A stretch of DNA of 64,000 nt, from NCBI GenBank assembly GCA_009801085.1, contig VNWV01000039.1, forward strand, positions 1 through 64,000. The letters are read 5' to 3'. This DNA is from Lasiodiplodia sp. COLG20 (lineage: Eukaryota; Ascomycota; Dothideomycetes; Botryosphaeriales; Botryosphaeriaceae). Each line of letters begins with the position of its first letter. Position 1 is the first letter of the stretch. A program made the position numbers and the translations under genes. Under the pieces are notes generated by a model. That model was not told the DNA's origin. It did not search any database and was given only the letters and a program-made list of their open reading frames with translations. Positions 44,490 to 55,320 of the stretch are shown piece after piece.

Positions 44490-44801
44490 AGTAGACAAAG
44501 ATCAGATCTGACCAAGATGGACTGATAGATAGGCAGGCTAACCCCTATCAGAGAAGAAGAAAAAAAATTTCACGGGTTTTCTATTTCAAATTTGAGGATA
44601 TTGGTGCATAGCTGTGTTTCTGCCACTCTTTTTTCGTACAGTGTATTCACATTGCTTCCCCTTCCTACCTTACTTCGTCTGTGAACACGTGAAAAGATCC
44701 AATCGTCGCATTTCCAAATTTTCCTATCATCTCTCGGGCAATCCACGCTTTATTTTCTACCTTTACCGATCTCTCATCATTCACCTGCCTTTTTTTTTTT
44801 T
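44490..44801. other. convergent 3' region
   Basis: Short AT-rich interval between the stops of the synthetase and the oxygenase genes, with A-run near 44,560 and a long T-run near 44,791-44,803. Presumed 3' UTRs. Confidence 0.65.
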
Positions 44802-45961
44802 TTACGACGCAGCCTCGAGCGGTAGCGAATAATTGGTCGCCGTGATCCTCGTCCGCCACTCGCCAGCATTGACGGGCTCGTACTTTGCCTTTTCGCCCTC
44901 GGCGTCCTTGACGATGGGGGCGACGGTCGTGTCGGCGCTCGGGTGCACGAAGAAGGCGGTCGAGTAGCGGGCGGGCAGCATGCCGTCGCTGGCGACGCGG
45001 GGCGGGGAGACGACGCGGTGGCGGGTGCTCCGCAGGCGGTCGTTGGACCAGCGCTGCAGCAGGTCGGCGACGTTGATGACGCAGGTGCCCGGGATGGGCG
45101 TGGCGGGCACGAAGGCGCCCGTGTGGAAGGGGTCGACTTCGAGGCCGCCGGTTGCGTCTTGGAAGAGGATGGTGCAGAGGCCTGGTTTGTGGTGTTAGAA
45201 GTGTGATGGGCTAAATGGAGAAAAGAAGAGACTTACCGAAATCGGTGTGGGCGTGGATGCGCGAGTGCTCGTCAGGGTTGGCGATGGTGGCGGCGGGGAT
45301 GGGCATGTAGTGCAGCAGGCGCAGCTGGGGGTCGGCGCGCTCAAGGTGGCGGGAGAAGAAGTCCCGGCTCAGGCCGATGGAGAGGGCCAGGGCAGACAGG
45401 ACGGAAAGGGAGAGTTGGTGGCATTTGTCGTAGAAGGAGCGCAGGCGCGGTTCGAATTGGGGAAGAACTGCCGGGTCGGGAACGTGTGGGTTGTTGAAGC
45501 GGCGGTATTCTGGTCTGGTTGTTAGTGGTGTTGTAGTGTGGGGGAGGTTTTAGAGGTCTTACCGTAGCATTCCTTGTGGTCCGGCTTTCTGCTGGCACCG
45601 ACTTCTGCGCCATCTGCTGTATAGCCTTGGTTCACGGCAGGGTCGGACAAGGTATTGGCGAGCTTAGCTTCAATGGGCTGGTCAAAGTAGGTTTTGCTCT
45701 AAGAAGCGTTATTAGCGTGGTGTTCTGCAGGCTCGGATGCGCGAGGTGGCTGAGTCATTACCCAAGGCGGAAGGCACTTACAAGGGCAAACATGTCGGCG
45801 ACTTCCTCGTCGCTAATACCAAAGTCCCTCAGGTAGACCCAGCCATAGGTGTGGAAGGCATCATACAGCTTCTGGGCGACTGCCCGCTGCTCCGGCTCGG
45901 GAGCATTGGGGTCGAGAAAAGGCGCAAACGAGATGATGGGAAAATTTGCAGACTCGGCCAT
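44802..45961 (-). CDS. 2-oxoglutarate/Fe(II)-dependent oxygenase (isopenicillin-N-synthase-like)
   Basis: Four exons on the minus strand: 45782-45961, 45563-45698, 45237-45509 and 44802-45181. Introns are 83, 53 and 55 nt. The product is 322 residues. The N-terminal DIOX_N-type part starts FPIISFAPFL and includes YGWVYLRDFGIS. The iron ligands are present: HTD (His193-Asp195 in HAHTDFG) and a distal His251 in STRHRVVSPP, with the 2-oxoglutarate-binding Arg-x-Ser at 268-270 (ARYSTAFF). The catalytic set is complete. Substrate cannot be told; related fungal enzymes hydroxylate or desaturate small molecules. It is divergent from the oligopeptide transporter with 578 bp between starts, which might mean joint control, but no other pathway genes are adjacent. 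Confidence 0.93.
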
Positions 45962-46539
45962 TTTGGAAAATCAGAAGCAGAGTTGAGGTTCGAACAGGGC
46001 GAACGGGCCGGAAGTTATTTGACTCAGGCATTTTCCCGCTCGACCCGCAGGATCAATGCCATAGGAGGGCGTCATGCGAGGGTGGTGCCGTCGAAGGTGG
46101 GGTCCTTGGTCGAATTTGACGCGGGGTACAGGACCTCAACACCAGCATATCATCGCCCATTCGCCCACCTCTGCCTTGCTATCAGACCGCACTCGACTTA
46201 TCTGATAGCCCGCAGCTACAATCGAAGCCTCTCACAGCATCATGCACCCCACCCTCAGAGCCTTCTCCCATACCTTATGATCCTCCGGAGCCGCCCATTC
46301 CGAAAGCGCGTATCCGGGCCAAGAGCAGTGGAGCAGGTGCCAGGGATGGCAACGCTTATATGAGGCGTCGATCTAGGCTTTTTTGTGCGACTCCGCTAGA
46401 GTCTCTGCTAAAACAATGACTCTTCCGCTACAACGTCGGCTGATCATCATTCCACGCCTTGATTTTTTTTTCTGCCTCTCTTCTTCCTCTGCGCGCCTGA
46501 TCCCAGCCATCTCATCTGCACCGCATAGGGTGTGCAGCC
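45962..46539. other. divergent promoter of oxygenase and transporter
   Basis: 578 bp between opposite starts; no supported gene. An open plus-strand frame over this region is antisense to the oxygenase first exon. Confidence 0.65.
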
Positions 46540-49017
46540 ATGGCAAACCTGCAGCCACACGCCATGGACGAAGAGGCGGTGATTGAAAGAGCTCGGGACA
46601 GCGAAAGCGGCAGTGACGGCGCGGCGGAAAAGCTGGATGGCGTTCTCGCGGTCGAGGATGAGCTGGCCGCCAATGATGTTGAAGCAGAGAATTCGCCGAT
46701 TGAAGAGGTCCGAGCGGCTGTTCCGAACACGGACAATCCAGACATGCCCTGCAGCACCTTCAGAGCCTGGTTTCTGGGCGTGTTGTTCGTCCTGCTGGGC
46801 TCCGGCGTCAACATTTTCTTCTCTCTGCGCTACCCGAGGTATGCTCTTCTTTGATTATGACGTCTCGCTGGGGCTGACGGCAGCGCAGCGTGCAGATCAC
46901 CTCGTTGGTCGCTCAGCTGGTTAGTTATCCATGCGGCTGCTTTCTAGCGAAAACGCTTCCTATTGGCCGGTTCAACCCGGACCGCCATTTCAACGTCAAG
47001 GTAATCCATAAATTGCTAGCACAACCACGCTTGCTTATTGCTTGTAGGAGCACACGTTGATAACCATCATGGCGAACCTCGCCTTCCCATACGCCACAAT
47101 GGCCAACGTCATTGAAATGCAAAAAGGCTTTATGGGCGTTGACGCACCTGCCGGATACATCTTCATGTCCATCCTGTCCACGCAATTCCTTGGCCTGGCC
47201 ATGGCCGGGCTCTGCTCCGAAATCTTCGTCGACCCTTCTGAAATGTACTGGCCCAGCACCCTAGCTAACATGGCTCTCTTCCGCACACTGCACTCCAGGG
47301 AGAACGCTGTTGCCGACGGCTGGAGCATTTCCCGCTACCGTTACTTCATCTATGTTTTTGTTGCGTCGTTCATATGGTATTGGGGCCCGGGCTTCCTGTT
47401 TACCGCCCTCAGCAATTTTACCTGGATCTGCTGGATTGCCCCTAACAATGTAGTCGTGAACCAGCTCTTTGGCCAAATCTCCGGACTGGGCTGGTCTCCA
47501 ATTACCTTCGACTGGGCCCAAGTCGCCTATAACAACTCCCCACTTGTCAGCCCGTTCATTGCGCAAATCAACGTCATCATCGGCTGGGCTTTCTTCTACG
47601 CCCTTCTCCCGTGCATCATCTACTACAAGAACATCTGGTACACTGGTTACTTCCAGATCAATGCGAATGCGGCCTACGATAACACGTGAGTATGCTTGGT
47701 CGAGATTCGGTAGTGTTGCCGCTAATCTTTCTGTCACAGAGGTGCCAGCTACAACATGTCTCGCGTCATCGATTCCAGTGGCGTCTTTGATTATGAAGCA
47801 TACCGGGCCTACTCGCCCATCTTTCTGCCTACCTCGTTCGCCATATGCTTTGGAGTTGCCTTCGCACTGCTGACATGCCTGCCTGTCTACACGGTCCTGT
47901 TCCATGGGCATCAGATCCGGGCTGCAATCACTGGCCAAAATACTTACGACATCCACCAGCGCTTGATGCGGCGTTATCGCGACGTGCCCAAATGGTGGTA
48001 CGCACTCATTCTTCTCGTCTGCTTTGGAATCGCCGTTGGCTCCGCTGAGCGATACGAGACGGGATTTCCGGCGTGGGCCATCTTCCTGGCTTTCATCTTG
48101 GCAGGCGGATTTGTCATTCCCGTGTCGATTGTCATGGCGACATCGAATCAGAATGTCAACATGCTGTGGGCACTTGGAGAGATCATAGCGTATGTTCCGT
48201 CGTGTCCTAAACCCGAGCAACACGTCACTGATGTATAGTCTGTAGTGGATTCCTCATACGCGGCCGGCCCATCGTCAACTCGAGCTTTAAATATCTCATC
48301 TACACGGGCGTCTCGCAGGCGATGTCCTTTGGCGCCGACATGAAGCTGGGCGTCTACTCCAAAGTGCCCAAGCGCGTCACCTTCACGTGCCAGATGCTCG
48401 CCGCGCTGCTGTCTACGGTGGTCCAGACGGGCGTCCTGACGTGGGCGCTCAATCACATCCCAGACATCTGCACGACGGATCAAGCGGATAAGTTCACCTG
48501 CCCGCAGGGCCGCACCAACTTTGTGGCCAGCGTCGTGTGGGGTGGCGTCGGGCCGGCGCGGCTGTACGCCGTGGGCCAGCGGTACAGCGGGCTGCTGCAC
48601 ATGTTCTGGATCGGAGCGTTGCTGCCGCTGCTGACGTGGGCACTGCTGCGGTTCCGGCCACGGTTGAGGGAGAGCTGGGTGCGCCATGTTTCGTGGCCGC
48701 TGCTGCTGGGTGGCACGGCGAACATTCCGCCTGCCACGGGCATCAACTTCACCTCGTGGTTCCTCGTGGGGAGCGTGTTCAACTGGGCCATCAAGCGCAG
48801 GCGCGGCCAATGGTGGGCCAAGTACAATTACGTCACCAGTGCTGCGCTTGATAGCAGTGTCGCGCTCGCTGGCCTGGTGATTTTCTTCGCTGTTAGCTAT
48901 CCAGGGGCGAGCGTGAAGTGGTGGGGTACAGTGGGCTATGCGAATACGGCGGATGGGAGAGGGGAGAGCTACTACAAGATTCCCGAGAATGGAACTATCG
49001 GCCCAGAGACGTGGTAG
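46540..49017 (+). CDS. OPT-family oligopeptide transporter
   Basis: Five exons: 46540-46838, 46889-47000, 47048-47685, 47740-48189 and 48246-49017. Introns are 47-56 nt. The product is 756 residues. An acidic cytoplasmic N-terminus (rich in Glu/Asp) precedes a first membrane segment with the TFRAWFLG entry. OPT hallmarks are SLVAQLVSYPCGCFLAKTLP, the NPDRHFNVKEHTLITIMANL segment (close to the usual NPGPFNxKEH), YWPSTLANMALFRTLH, QISGLGWSPITFDW, DIHQRLMRRYRDVPKWWY and GTANIPPATGINFTSW. It probably has 14-16 membrane spans and imports tetra- and pentapeptides or related metal/sulphur compounds with protons across the plasma membrane. Substrate preference is not visible. The gene is complete. 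Confidence 0.95.
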
Positions 49018-50585
49018 ACGGTTTAGAGGAGAGTAGAGAGATTTGATTCTCTCCCCGCAAACTTGAATTTTTTCGAAAGTTGTTAATTTCAGACAAGCTT
49101 TTGCAGGTGAAGATCACGACGGGCAAAAGGAATGCGTTTCAGAAGAAATGCCGCATTCTCAAAATAACCTCGATTCCCAGCTTGCCGCAAACGTGCACGT
49201 ACCAAAATATTGCAATAGTAGCCACGCCAGTCACGCGGTCAGCACGCTTGTACCAGATCCAGGAGGCAGACGCCCGGAGACCTCCTCCGGGTAACAGCCC
49301 AGCCTCTTAGCTCACTGCTGCGTGGCAGCCACGAGCGTTCTTGGCTGGGGTGTGGTGTATGAGCAATGTTGTCAGTGTACGTCATTCCTTTTTGACACAA
49401 GCTGCTGAACGAACGTTATTGCGGGTTGTCTCATGCGAAAGGGCAAATTCTCCACGGTGCGTTGCGGAGCCAGTGCCTTGTAGAGAAGCCACATAATCGA
49501 CTCGGCAGTAATTCTCCGGAGCTTGAGCCCGTCAGGGTGAAGTAGGTGGCTCATCTCAATAGGGGGCTGCTCGTACGATTGTCGGTGATGGACCGCTTGC
49601 GATTGTTATGAGCGGCGATATCCATGCCAAGCGGCTGGCATGTGTTGCAGAGCATTATTAGTGCGGACACGTTCCCCGGAATCGACGGTAGCCCCAACCG
49701 CGGGCTCTGCCTCTTGGCCGGGCTCAATGCAGGCTCTTGGCTCTCAGCGGAACGGTCTCGGCAATATTTTGACCCAGTGTCGTCGCCTGGGCCGGCTTGA
49801 TTGGCAGCTTGGCTCACTTTCAGCTGGCAGGGACTGCGCCTCCTTGATACAGCACAGGGCGAGGACGGAGCGTTCAAATTGCTCAACGAAAAACGATCTG
49901 CCGCGCCACCGCATGCAATGGCAAAAATAGCTCGATAGGCGGGTGCAGCAGAAAGGCAGCGGGAAGTCATGTGTTGGAAGCTGCCGGGGCCAAGGAACGG
50001 AGAGAGCGCAAGGAGGCGGCTTAGTGCGTAGCTAAGCCTCCGCTAAAATCGCCAGCAAAAGCTTAACCACGGGTCGCAGCTGCCGCCCCGCAAGGGTTCA
50101 GCATAGCCCTGTCGCCAGTCCACCAACCTCTCCCCACGATGCATCTGCAAAACACGATCGCCGCAGGGTTCCGTGGAGAAAAGGCCCTGGCGCCCCGGAA
50201 AACGGCCAATTGCGTCTTCACGGAAGGCACCATCACTGAGCCATTTTCCTGCGTGGCAGTGCCAGCGGCTTAATTGGCGCGTATTCGCTTCGTCGCAGCT
50301 ATCAGCCCTAGAATAGCGGGCAAGAGTTGACACGAGTGGCATGCCTTGACGGGGCGCCATGCGTGGTGCGCAGGAGGCTCTTCCGGCTCGACTAGCTGAT
50401 TCGGGAGACATCGTTGCGGCCTACCCAAGGGTAATCTGCTCGCTCGCCTACCGCTTTCGGACACTGCGAGCCGGAGTGTTCTGGCCACCTTCCAGCAATT
50501 TACTTAAATCACCCACGCTTGCGTCTTGCTTCACTCCAGCGCTCGGCCACTCTTTTGCCTGTCACATCACTATCTTCCCTGCACA
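49018..50585. other. 1.6-kb spacer
   Basis: No supported gene. A 139-codon minus-strand frame (49551-49970) has no domain. It probably holds the transporter 3' UTR and the promoter of the TLC-like gene. Confidence 0.55.
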
Positions 50586-51507
50586 ATGGAGCACCACTTG
50601 ACCTCGAGAAAGCCTCCCCACGTGGTGCACCTGGAGAACAGCTACGTGTCGAAGCTCGCTTCGTACGCCGGAATCATCCTCCTTGTGTGGCTCGTCATCA
50701 TCTTCCTGCTCCGCATGTACGTCTTCGAAGGCTTCCTCCTCAAGCGCCTCTATCGCACCACCTACACGCAGATGAACGACACGGTGCGCCGGGGCTTCGT
50801 CAACCACCATGTCGCCGGTTCCATCAAGATCATTCTTTTGGTAACGGCCATCTACCCCTTCATCGCCGTCGCCTTCGGCCACGCAGGCATGCAAGCTCCC
50901 ATCGTTCCACACAGCCGCGTCACCATGGGCGACATGCTTGTTGTGTGCTCGCAGCTCTTCATCGGCATGTATGTCTTCGAGCTCTTCTACCGCACCAAGA
51001 TCTCGCCCGTCAGCGTTCTGCACCATATTGGAGCCATCCTCATCGCCCAGAGCGCCGTCATGATGAGCCTGGACCCTACACACCGAAAAGACTCGGCCCT
51101 CGAGTTCATTCTCTGCTTCGTGTGGGGTAAGTTTCGCACTTTGAGGCCATGCTGAAGCTCGACTAACATGGCTCGCAGGTGCTTTCGACGTCATTGCCGA
51201 GTTTCTGCCCCACGTCGCCATCATCCTCTATCGCGTGTATAACGATGAGCACGAATTCCTCGCTAGAGTCTTCAAGGTCTCGTGCTTCACCGAACTGGCA
51301 GGCACTACCACCGAGACTGCCGTTGTCATGTATCTCTTCGGCTCTCTATGGAGCAAGTGGACCCTCTCCCTTAAAATCGCCACGCCCATACTCCACGTTG
51401 TCTTCAGCGCCGCTCAGATCTGGGGTGCTATTATTTTCCGGCGGATGTGGAAGAACCAGGAACGCTTGATAAATGAAAAGAAGGCCGAGGCCGCGTTTTC
51501 GCCGTAA
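50586..51507 (+). CDS. multi-pass membrane protein, possibly TLC-domain-like
   Basis: Two exons: 50586-51126 and 51179-51507, with a 52-nt intron (GTAAGT, GACTAAC branch). The product is 289 residues. It has about six or seven hydrophobic segments (LASYAGIILLVWLVIIFLLR, IKIILLVTAIYPFIAVAFG, MLVVCSQLFIGMYVFELFY, and others). A conserved-looking SVLHHIGAILIAQ with paired histidines in a membrane segment, followed by FDVIAEFLPHVAIILY, recalls TLC proteins (ceramide synthase/CLN8 superfamily), but the overall match is weak and a fungal-only family of unknown role is equally possible. Ends with a short lysine-rich tail (KNQERLINEKKAE), suggestive of ER retention or membrane orientation. Start supported by a good leader and no earlier in-frame ATG. 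Confidence 0.75.
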
Positions 51508-52045
51508 TCACATTGTGCAACACTATTTGCTTCTTAATTTTCTCACAGAGATCTACCCCTAATGAAAATACTATTCTACCTCCTACATACTTTCGTTGTC
51601 TCACAAGAACCCTCAGCTGAATCCTACGCGCACGGGCCAAGTTCTCAGCTTACTTGCTTCTGCCTACATTCCCCTGGCCCAAGAAACCTGTACCATGCTA
51701 GGCGCAGAGTAAAAAGAAAATCACACATGTATTCTGTCTTGTATTCGCTACCGGACTCGACGTTTCGCCATCTCTGACACGCAGTGATGAAGTGTTGGCC
51801 AAGACTGCCCGCCAGCCCCACGCTGATCGGCTAGCCGAACCATGCTTGAAATAGTTACCGCGCTGCGATTTCCAGCCCCCGGATTCGGGAGCCTGCATAC
51901 AACTATTGCAGCCGCTGCTTACCTGCGTCATCTCATTCGCATATATTACCTTCACAAATCCGCCAGCCTCGCCCATGTTTTCGACTTTTCTTCCTCCGTC
52001 ATTAACCGCAACGCTCGTGTCTCTTGACGACTTTCAAGCATCGCT
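51508..52045. other. spacer
   Basis: No supported gene between the TLC-like and CorA-like genes. Confidence 0.6.
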
Positions 52046-53680
52046 ATGTCTCCGGATCCGTGGTTCGGAAAAATATTCGAAAATAAGGAGAGATTCGCAC
52101 CCGAAACTTGCAAGTTTGTTGAGCTCTGGCAGCACGAGAACGGCCATGTTTCCAGCCGCTATGATGCGTTACGACCAAGCGACATCGAGGATTGGGCGAA
52201 AGAAAAAGTAAGCTACTTGGGGATGATTTCTCGGCTACGTTTACTTACTCAACCGTACAAGGATGCCTGGAAACGCCCAGCCGACAGCGTCGGAGGACTT
52301 CGCCTCCTGTAAGAAGCTCCACTACCGAGCACAACCAAGCTGCTAACGTTCAACAAACAGTCTCATGCACTCTATTCTCAAGTCCTGGGAAGACCTGCAG
52401 TGGCCTCTCTCCCAGGCTACCTGCAGCATGCTATTCTCGGAATTCGACCTCTTGACTACCGTCTTCTACGCATGTTCGACAGGAAACCGGCTTATGGTGT
52501 GTTGCAAATCACAGCTGGCTTCGAAGGGTATTTTGAGTAAGTGTACTGCGACCAACTCGATTCAGAGCTAGTGTGCTGAGTGGTACCGCAACAGAATGGG
52601 TGCTGCGCCAGCTTTCTTATGCAGCATCTTTATCATACTGCAGTAGGACCAATACGTTAAAAGGAATCGTGCTCGCCGACCAGAACAGTCTCAACAACCT
52701 CACCAATAGCTGTCTCGAGTTCAAACCGTATGCTTGTCAGCCAATGCTGGTTCCACTGATCGTACTGGCGCATGAGACGGACAGACTGGTCCACTTGAGG
52801 AAGATATACAATGCGAAAACCCTGGATCTAGAACAAAGGATTGGACTGCGCCGCGACTGGACAGCAGATGAGAATTTCTTGAACCAAACGGAAATGGCCA
52901 TGCGCGAAACCTTGGAGCGCCTCACAATGATCACCAATTACAAAGCAGATACAGAGATGATGGACAAAAATTTCATGGGCACGATAGCCAGTAGCATTGA
53001 GCTCGTCAGCCAACAAATACCCTCGATTACGGATAGCGCAAGCCGGGAACGTATGGAACGACAGTCGTTGGATTTCGAGTACCTAGCTGAGTATCTGTGC
53101 CAATCCAATTCCAGTATTGCAGCTAGCCTTGGTGCGCTTCAGAAAAGGGTTGAGATACAAATGAGCGCTGTAAGTGCTGATGGTATATTCTCTGCTCGGG
53201 GACAAGGCTTACGATTGCGAAACAGCTTTATACTCTGATAGGACAGCGTGACAGCAAACTGAATCTTGAGATGGCTCATGATTCTCGCCGACTGGCCAGT
53301 GCATCCAAGCGCGACAGCTCGTCAATGAAGACAATTGCCGTGTTGACTACTGTCTTCCTACCCGGCACTTTCATCGCGGTAAGCAAGCATCGCGCTTCCA
53401 TCTGCGCACGAAGTCTTCTCACATATACCAGACTATCTTCGGAATGCCAATGGTAGAGTACAAGCCTGCTCAGTTCTGGATCTATTTGGCCATCGCGATT
53501 CCCCTGACCGTGGTTGTAATGATAATCTGGGCAACGTGGATGTTGTGGATCGAACGCCGAAACGAAAGAGAAGACAAGAAAGCGCAAGAACGTCTCCCAA
53601 TCTACAACAACTCAGAGGAAGATGGCTTGGACAATCACCCGGTCCTTAGGAGGATGAAAAGGGTACTTTGTCAAGAATGA
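52046..53680 (+). CDS. CorA-like metal-ion transporter family protein
   Basis: Five exons: 52046-52308, 52361-52536, 52595-53169, 53226-53378 and 53432-53680. Introns are 52-58 nt and the phases close. The product is 471 residues. The C-terminal half is secure. A long helical part (TLKGIVLADQNSLNNLTNSC, ETLERLTMITNYKADTEMMD) precedes the junction KRDSSSMKTIAVLTTVFLPG, the first membrane helix and its loop TIFGMPMVEY, then a second helix (WIYLAIAIPLTVVVMIIWAT) and a charged tail. This is the two-helix layout of fungal CorA-like proteins; the loop reads GMPM instead of the GMN of true Mg2+ channels, common in the fungal group. The N-terminal exons are less sure: a second frame is also open across exon 2 (encoding AYGVLQITAGFEGYF), but its phases do not join the next exon. 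Transport is not proven. Confidence 0.8.
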
Positions 53681-54118
53681 AACGGAGGTCATTTGTCTCG
53701 GCTTGCGCAGCAAAGAGACGGGTAAAACATCATTCCCTCCGACACGGACTGAGACTCCCCGACACGGACGAAGATTCGTCCGCAGATGAACACAGCTACC
53801 TCTGAATACTGCTCTTGGAACTCTTTGGGAGAATCGGTCCGCTCAATGGACCCTCTGATTGGCGGCTCTTCTGACCGAAGTTTCCCCTCGGCCGACAGCT
53901 ATGCAATGTAGGCAGTTCGTTCATGCCACTATTGCTCCGTTCCGACTTTCAGTCTATCCACATTGGGAAATTTGGATCACAACACTATCCTAAACGGCGT
54001 CCGCGGACAGCGATGGGCCAGGTTGTATATAGGCCTCTGAAGCAATGCAGCTTCCAAAGGAAACCATCTCTCAGCACCACCAATCAAGATAGAACAGAAC
54101 CCTCCAACAGCCTTCACA
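53681..54118. other. spacer
   Basis: No supported gene. It contains the 11-bp direct repeat at 53739-53769 and leads into the NmrA-like gene promoter. Confidence 0.6.
53739..53769. repeat. 11-bp direct repeat, 20-bp period
   Basis: CCGACACGGAC at 53739-53749 and again at 53759-53769. Two helical turns apart, about 350 bp upstream of the gene at 54119; may be a paired factor site. Confidence 0.6.
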
Positions 54119-55214
54119 ATGGTCAAAGTAGCAATTGCTGGCGGCACCGGCAACCTTGGTCGGACCATTGTCGAGGTCATGGAAAACCATCCCAACCACC
54201 AAGCCATCATCCTTTCTCGCAAGGTGAACATCACCTAACCCCATATTCATTACAAACTCTGGGCCACAAAAGCTAACCTTCACCAGCCACAAGAGCCCGT
54301 GGCCGGCGCCCCCGTCGTCGTCGTCGACTACACGGACGTGGCGGCCCTCACGCGCGCCCTCGAGGAGAACGGCATCCACACCGTCATCTCGGCCCTCGGC
54401 TACCACGGCGACTCGCTCGCGACGGCGCAGCTCAACCTCATCCGCGCCGCCGCGGCGTCGGCGGCCACCAAGCGCTTTGCGCCCAGCGCCTACGCGGTGC
54501 GCTACCCGCGGTCGGCGTGCGCCGAGCTGCCCACGCTCAACGACTACTTCGGCGCCATCGACGCGCTGCGCGCCAGCGGGCTCGAGTGGACCGTCTTCCT
54601 CAACGGCATCTTCCTCGACTACTTTGCCCACCCGCACGCCCGCTCGCACCTCAAGCCGCTCTGCTTCGCCATCGACATGGCCAGCTGCAAGGCCGCCATC
54701 CCCGGCGACGGCGAGCAGAAGGTGACGTTTACCTACACCTTTGACGTGGCGAGGTTCGTGGTTGCGGCGCTGGATTTGGAGGCCTGGGACGAGGAGAGTT
54801 GCATTGCGGGCGATACGGTGACCTGGAACGAATTTGTGATGATGGCGGAGGAGGTGAAGGGTGAGTCTCCTTTTCGATATTTTCTCTTTGAGTCCATTCT
54901 TTCCCCTGGAAGTTGAAGTCGTTGGTGGCCGATCGGAAGGCTGATGTGTGTGAGTTACAACAGGCACCAAGTTCAGCGTCGTGTACGATGACGTGGAGAA
55001 GCTTAAGCGCGGCGAGCTCACGGAGCTTCCGGGCCACGTTGCCAGCTACCCGTCCTTTCCGAAGAAGTCATTTCAGTGGTTCATGTCCATCTTTGAGCAG
55101 TTTACTACGGACGAGGAGATCAGCGTCGTTCCGCCAGAGCTGAACAAGAAGTTTCCAGAGATCAAGCCGTTGACGGTCAGGGAGATGCTGAAACAGTATT
55201 GGGGGAACAAATGA
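54119..55214 (+). CDS. NmrA-like / isoflavone-reductase-like NAD(P)-binding protein
   Basis: Three exons: 54119-54223, 54287-54860 and 54964-55214. Introns are 63 and 103 nt. The product is 309 residues. The N-terminal Rossmann motif is MVKVAIAGGTGNLGRTIVEV (GGTGNLG). Family elements follow: VVVVDYTDVAALTRALEENG, HTVISALGYHG, KRFAPSAYAVRYP (in place of the usual KRFxPSEFG) and WTVFLNGIFLDYFA. The catalytic Lys of plant isoflavone reductases is not evident. Fungal members range from redox-sensing regulators to reductases in secondary metabolism, so the activity is undetermined. Exon 2 is notably GC-rich compared with flanking genes. Confidence 0.9.
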
Positions 55215-55320
55215 GCTCTCTCGACATGTGACTCTGACCTATAGAGCATTCAAGTAGAAATGGAATTTCTTGCAAAGCGAAAGAGTTTTGCCACCAGAAT
55301 AAATTCAAAAGCGCTGTACA

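Noticed and set aside
46383..46558. Short frames on both strands before the transporter
   Set aside because: Overlapping chance frames in a divergent promoter.
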